Origin: Pseudaminobacter salicylatoxidans
Lineage (GTDB): Bacteria > Pseudomonadota > Alphaproteobacteria > Rhizobiales > Rhizobiaceae
DNA: 64,000 nt
Assembly (NCBI RefSeq): GCF_003148475.1
Contig: NZ_QGGG01000004.1
Coordinates: 186,001-250,000, forward strand
Direction: 5' to 3'
Made by a program: the position numbers and the translations under genes. The notes below the pieces were generated by a model that saw nothing but the letters and a program-made list of their open reading frames with translations, searched no databases and was not told where the DNA came from. Position 1 is the first letter of the stretch. Every line of letters begins with the position of its first letter. Positions 60,296 through 64,000 of the stretch are shown here, piece by piece.

Positions 60296-61429
60296 TCAGC
60301 CGCCTTCGTAAATGCGATGGAAACGGTGGCCGAGGCCGGTGAGCACCTCGTAGCCGATGGTGCCGGCATGGCCGGCGACATCGTCCACGGCCTGGTGGCT
60401 GCCGATCAGCTCGACCAGATCGCCGGCCTTCAGCGCCTCTTCCGGCAGCGCAGAAATGTCGATGATGATGCTGTCCATCGACACGCGGCCGATGAAAGGC
60501 AGCCTGACGCCGTTGAAATAAGCGCCGGCCGCCGCGCGGCGGTGCCAGCCATCGGCATAGCCGAGTGAAATGGTGGCGGCCCGCAGCGGCCCGGCGGTGC
60601 GATAGGTGTGGCCGTAGCCCACGCCGATATCACCCTCGAGCGTGCGGATCTGGATGACCTTGGCTTCGAGCCGGACCACCTCGCGCATCGGGTTGGCATG
60701 GCCCGGCGTCGGGTTGATGCCATAGAGCGCGGCACCCGGCCTGGCGAGATCGTAGTGATAGTCCGTGCCAAGGAAGATGCCGGACGAGTTTGCCAGCGAG
60801 ACAGGTGCGGCCGGCAGCATGGCGCGCAGGCGGTCGAAATTTTTCTTCTGCAGGGCATTGGCCGGATGTTCGGGCTCGTCGGCGCAGGCCAGATGGCTCA
60901 TCACCAGCTTGACGTCGAGGCCGTCGAGCAAGCCGGCATCGGCCGCCAGCGTCTCGACCTCTGACGGCATCATGCCAAGCCGCGACATGCCGCTGTCGAC
61001 CTGCAACGCCGCCGGCAGCTTTCGGTCCAGCTTGCGGGCAGCCGCGCGCCATGCAGCAAGCTGTTCGAGGCTGTTGGCGACGGTGGTCAGGCCGGCCGCA
61101 GCGGCCTCGGCTTCCGCGCCGGGCGCAGTGCCGTTCAGCACATAGATCGCCGGCTCCCGGCCCAGCACCGCACGCAGCGCCAATCCTTCGCCGGCATGAG
61201 CGACGAAGAAAGTGTCGCAGCCTTCCCGCGCCAGCGCCTTCGCCACCTGAACCGCGCCCAACCCGTAGGCATCCGCCTTGACCACGCCGGCACAGCGCGT
61301 CGCGCCCAGGCGCTCCTTCAGCCGGCGGTAATTCTCGCGGACAGCGCCGAGATCGATATGCAGCACGGCACCCGCCCGAGCTGCCTCTGCCTGCCGTGAA
61401 TCGCGATTATTTGCAAAAGACTGGTCCAT
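60296..61429 (-). CDS. alr: Alanine racemase
   Basis: A 377-residue PLP enzyme interconverting L- and D-alanine. The PLP lysine Lys51 is in VVKADAYGLG and the catalytic Tyr is in GVGYGHTYR. Its place upstream of dadA suggests the catabolic (DadX) role, although it could also supply D-alanine for the wall if it is the only racemase. The ATG at 61429 is chosen; a GTG at 61456 is in frame and neither has a strong ribosome site. Confidence 0.94.
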   Translation of the reverse strand: MDQSFANNRDSRQAEAARAGAVLHIDLGAVRENYRRLKERLGATRCAGVVKADAYGLGAVQVAKALAREGCDTFFVAHAGEGLALRAVLGREPAIYVLNGTAPGAEAEAAAAGLTTVANSLEQLAAWRAAARKLDRKLPAALQVDSGMSRLGMMPSEVETLAADAGLLDGLDVKLVMSHLACADEPEHPANALQKKNFDRLRAMLPAAPVSLANSSGIFLGTDYHYDLARPGAALYGINPTPGHANPMREVVRLEAKVIQIRTLEGDIGVGYGHTYRTAGPLRAATISLGYADGWHRRAAAGAYFNGVRLPFIGRVSMDSIIIDISALPEEALKAGDLVELIGSHQAVDDVAGHAGTIGYEVLTGLGHRFHRIYEGG

Positions 61430-61686
61430 TTCGCCGAAAAACCCCGATCTCGACACAAAATCATGTCGGAATTAGAGATAAGTTGCGTATTTATCCTGCC
61501 AGAAGCACAATCCTTGTCCAAAACTGCGGGAACATTCGGGGATCGTGCTTTCAAAGCATCAATAATTCGGGAAACGTTGCACTGCAATATCCCTCGCGCA
61601 AAACAGTTGGCGCAAACCATTGGGCCAGCAAGAGCAAAACGACGCAATTTCAGGAAAAGCGCGGGAAACGGCGCAGAAAGACCGGT
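61430..61686. other. 257-bp intergenic region upstream of alr
   Basis: AT-richer than its surroundings and without a credible gene. It should contain the alr-dadA promoter. No regulator site or terminator for the incoming hydrolase transcript was recognised. Confidence 0.5.
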
Positions 61687-62631
61687 TCAGGGCCGGTTCG
61701 CTGCCCTCAGGACGAACCCTGAAATCACATCCGCAAGCTCATTCGGGAGCGCCCGTGCCGGTTCGGCGTAGGTGGCGACGTTGCCGGCAAAATCCGGCCC
61801 GGCATCGACCAGAACATGGTTCATGCGCGCGAACCAGCGGCTTTCGACATTCTCGCGAGCCGTGGAAAGTGCGTCGAAATCGGCGCGGGAAACCTGCAGG
61901 TCCGCACCGCCGCCGATCACCAGCACCGGCAGCGGCAGTTCGGCCAGCGCGCTTGCCGGGGCGAGTGCGAAAAGCGAACGGAGATAGGGCTGGATCGACG
62001 GGCGGAACAGGGCAAGCAGCGGTACCGGCACATCGGCCACGTCATCACCGGCCTCAAGCCGCGCCAGTATCTCCAGCGCGGTTGCACGCAGCGGCCCGGA
62101 CGTGGCCGCAAGCTGGTCGCGCAACGTGTCGGCCAGCCGCCTGGGCGTCGCGACCAGAACGAGCCCCGCAATCGACGGTCGCCGTTTGGCAAGTTCCAGC
62201 GCAATCATGCCGCCTTCGCTATGCCCCAGCACCATGACCGGGCCTATGTCCGGCCGCGCCGCCAGCCAGTCGAACACATCCGCCGCGTCATCGACGAAGC
62301 TGTCGATGGTGAATTCGTCTTCCCGCTCGGCCGATTTGCTGCCGGCCACGCCACGCTTGTCGTAGCGCAGGGTGGCAACGCCTCCAGCGGCGAGGTCGTC
62401 GGCCAGTAGAGCCAGATAGCCGGCCTTGATACCGAGGATACTGTTGCCATCGCGGTCGGTGGGCCCGGACCCCGCGATCACCAGCACGGTCGGCGCAGCA
62501 CCCTCGCCCACAGGAATTGTGAGCGTAGCGGGAAACCCGGCTGCCGACATGTTTTCGCGCAACGGTTCCCCGGCACGGGCAGGGCCTGTCATCACCGCCA
62601 CCGCGATGCAGAGCGCGCCCAGCCGGCGCAT
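61687..62631 (-). CDS. Exported alpha/beta hydrolase
   Basis: A 314-residue protein with a signal peptide (cleavage after ARA near residue 20) and an alpha/beta-hydrolase fold. It has an oxyanion-type VIAGSGPTDRDGN, LRYDKRG, the nucleophile elbow GHSEGG and a C-terminal catalytic His in NHVL. Its start lies two bases after the rppH stop codon, so it is probably the second or third gene of that transcript. Similar to dienelactone hydrolase or esterase families; substrate unknown. Confidence 0.85.
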   Translation of the reverse strand: MRRLGALCIAVAVMTGPARAGEPLRENMSAAGFPATLTIPVGEGAAPTVLVIAGSGPTDRDGNSILGIKAGYLALLADDLAAGGVATLRYDKRGVAGSKSAEREDEFTIDSFVDDAADVFDWLAARPDIGPVMVLGHSEGGMIALELAKRRPSIAGLVLVATPRRLADTLRDQLAATSGPLRATALEILARLEAGDDVADVPVPLLALFRPSIQPYLRSLFALAPASALAELPLPVLVIGGGADLQVSRADFDALSTARENVESRWFARMNHVLVDAGPDFAGNVATYAEPARALPNELADVISGFVLRAANRP

Positions 62632-62632
62632 A

Positions 62633-63148
62633 TCATGGCGCCAGATAGCGGAATGCGGCAACCACCTGCTCATAGACCTGCCGCTTGAAAGGCACGATAA
62701 GGTCCGGCAGGTCGATCATCGGCTTCCAGTCCCAACGGTCGAATTCGGCCGTGTGGCCGCCCGGCGGCGGGTTGATGGCGATTTCGTTTTCGTCGCCCTC
62801 GAAGCGGAAGGCGAACCATTTCTGCGTCTGCCCGCGATATTTGCCCTTGAAGGCGATGCCCAGCTTGTCGGCCGGCAGATCGTAATTGATCCAGCCCGGC
62901 ACCTCGGCCAGCAGCGAGACGCTGCGCATCCCGGTTTCCTCATAGAGTTCGCGCAGCGCTGCCGGCAGCGGCTCCTCGCCCTTGTCGATGCCGCCCTGCG
63001 GCATCTGCCAGAGCTTGTCGGTGCCGGCCATTTCGCTGTCGGGCTCGGCTATACGGTGTCCCGACCAGACCAGCCCCTGGCGATTCAGCACCATGATACC
63101 GACACAGGGTCGATAGGGCAGCGCCTGCGGATCGATCTTCTTCGTCAT
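62633..63148 (-). CDS. rppH: RNA pyrophosphohydrolase RppH
   Basis: A 171-residue Nudix hydrolase that removes pyrophosphate from the 5' end of mRNAs to start decay, or hydrolyses diadenosine polyphosphates. The full Nudix box is [20 protein letters not shown] followed by TGM. The N-terminus [20 protein letters not shown] is typical of RppH. The ATG at 63148 is chosen; the frame is open upstream. It follows the YibQ-type gene by 8 nt, an arrangement common in Hyphomicrobiales. Confidence 0.95.
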   Translation of the reverse strand: MTKKIDPQALPYRPCVGIMVLNRQGLVWSGHRIAEPDSEMAGTDKLWQMPQGGIDKGEEPLPAALRELYEETGMRSVSLLAEVPGWINYDLPADKLGIAFKGKYRGQTQKWFAFRFEGDENEIAINPPPGGHTAEFDRWDWKPMIDLPDLIVPFKRQVYEQVVAAFRYLAP

Positions 63149-63156
63149 GTGAGCAT

Positions 63157-64000
63157 TCAGCCTTGTTCGGGGTCGGTGGCCAGTGCCGAGATCGGCACGA
63201 TCTCTATGCCACGCCGCCGCGCTTCCGCAACCCATTGCGCGACGGCATCGACCGTCACATCGAAGGCCGAGCCGGTGCCGATGGCAGAACCCTTGGCGCG
63301 CGCCGTCGCCTCAAGTTGGTCGAGTTTCTTCAGGATGGCGTCGCGGCTGCGCTCGGCATCGATCGCGGCATCGGCGACGGCATAGGGCACGCGGTCCTGC
63401 AATGCCAGTTCGGGCGCCACGCTGCGGGTCGAGGAGCCATCGTCGAGATAAAGCAGGCCGCGCTTGCCCAGTTCCGCCAGCACCGGCTCCATCGCCGCCC
63501 TGTCGGCCACGAAGCGCGCGCCCATATAGTTCATCACGCCGGTGTAGTTGGTGGTGCGCGACAGCGCCCAGCGCAGATTCTTCAGGTTTTCCGCCGGCTT
63601 TGCCGCCACCGTCAGCGTGTTGCGGCCGGGATTGACGTTCGGGAAATCGAACGGCTCAAGCGGCACCTGCATGATGATCTCATGGCCCTGCCGGCGGCTT
63701 TCCTGCATCCAGCGGCCGATGCTGTTGCCGTCCGAGGCGAAGGCCAGCGTCACCTCCGGCGGCAGCTTGGCGATGGCCTCCTGGGTTCCGGTCTGCGACA
63801 GGCCGAGCCCGCCGATGACGATCGCCACGCGCGCGCCGCGCGCGCCCGACCACGGCCGCGCATAGACATCGACCGGCCGCCTACCATCGGCGGCGCGTAC
63901 CGGTAATGGCCCCTCCGCGCCTTGCTCGATCAGCGCCTTGTCGGGCAAATGCGCAACCCGCAGGTTCTGGCCGACAGCGGAAGGGTCGCGAATGACCACA
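63157..64000 (-). CDS. Divergent polysaccharide deacetylase family protein, YibQ/DUF610 (partial, 5' end outside window)
   Basis: The C-terminal 280 residues or so of a protein of the DUF610/YibQ family, a divergent polysaccharide deacetylase fold. Visible family stretches are [44 protein letters not shown] and GARFVADR. The gene runs off the right edge; the N-terminal membrane segment expected for the family is outside the window. It is co-transcribed with rppH. Function is not firmly known. Confidence 0.88.
   Translation of the reverse strand, partial: VVIRDPSAVGQNLRVAHLPDKALIEQGAEGPLPVRAADGRRPVDVYARPWSGARGARVAIVIGGLGLSQTGTQEAIAKLPPEVTLAFASDGNSIGRWMQESRRQGHEIIMQVPLEPFDFPNVNPGRNTLTVAAKPAENLKNLRWALSRTTNYTGVMNYMGARFVADRAAMEPVLAELGKRGLLYLDDGSSTRSVAPELALQDRVPYAVADAAIDAERSRDAILKKLDQLEATARAKGSAIGTGSAFDVTVDAVAQWVAEARRRGIEIVPISALATDPEQG

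Overview
The window looks like chromosomal DNA of a high-GC alphaproteobacterium of the Hyphomicrobiales (Rhizobiales), most likely a Phyllobacteriaceae-type organism (Mesorhizobium/Aminobacter/Nitratireductor relatives). This rests on PstA/PstC with long N-terminal extensions, the alphaproteobacterial DUF1036, DUF1244, GapR/DUF2312 and DUF3309 proteins, a rhizobial-type pyruvate carboxylase, the zinc-ribbon-less form of L36, and a Liv operon containing an extra small membrane protein. No rRNA, tRNA, CRISPR array, insertion sequence or phage gene was seen. It reads as a dense, mostly ordinary chromosomal segment.

Layout. 1-4.3 kb: pstSCAB phosphate importer on the minus strand, behind a four-heptamer PHO box. 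4.4-7.7 kb: a soluble four-PAS hybrid histidine kinase. 8.1-16.6 kb: a LysR regulator divergent from a PhyH-type dioxygenase, then an M19 dipeptidase and a complete five-gene peptide ABC importer. 16.8-20.2 kb: a HerA-like ATPase and four small exported or membrane proteins. 20.3-29.5 kb: housekeeping genes (purEK, rpmJ, pyk, gapR, msrB) among conserved unknowns. 28.3-33.0 kb: a CoxE-like VWA protein and a MoxR AAA+ ATPase separated by GH25, GNAT, ArsR and SRPBCC genes. 33.5-37.9 kb: an RND efflux pair. 38-41.3 kb: DUF3309, SDR, LysR and MFS genes.

41.5-45.0 kb: pyruvate carboxylase, cut in frame by one TAA between the carboxyltransferase part and the biotin-carrier domain. 45.2-51.4 kb: a branched-chain amino acid (Liv) ABC operon whose ATPase LivG carries a C-terminal helix-hairpin-helix extension. 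51.7-55.8 kb: a hydroxyproline catabolic set (epimerase, FAD dehydrogenase, deaminase) with a divergent GntR regulator and two identical TGATATATCA palindromes between them. 56.1-58.9 kb: mmsA, whose 3' end is repeated downstream in a 104-bp tandem array, with a divergent LysR gene. 59-61.4 kb: dadA-alr for D/L-alanine metabolism. 61.7-64 kb: an alpha/beta hydrolase, rppH and a truncated YibQ-type polysaccharide deacetylase gene.

Together the accessory part is a nutrient-scavenging segment: phosphate, peptides, branched-chain amino acids, hydroxyproline, D-alanine and methylmalonate semialdehyde. The most notable anomalies are the pyc nonsense codon, the mmsA 3'-end tandem array and the LivG-HHH fusion. 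I did not find a convincing wholly new multi-gene system.
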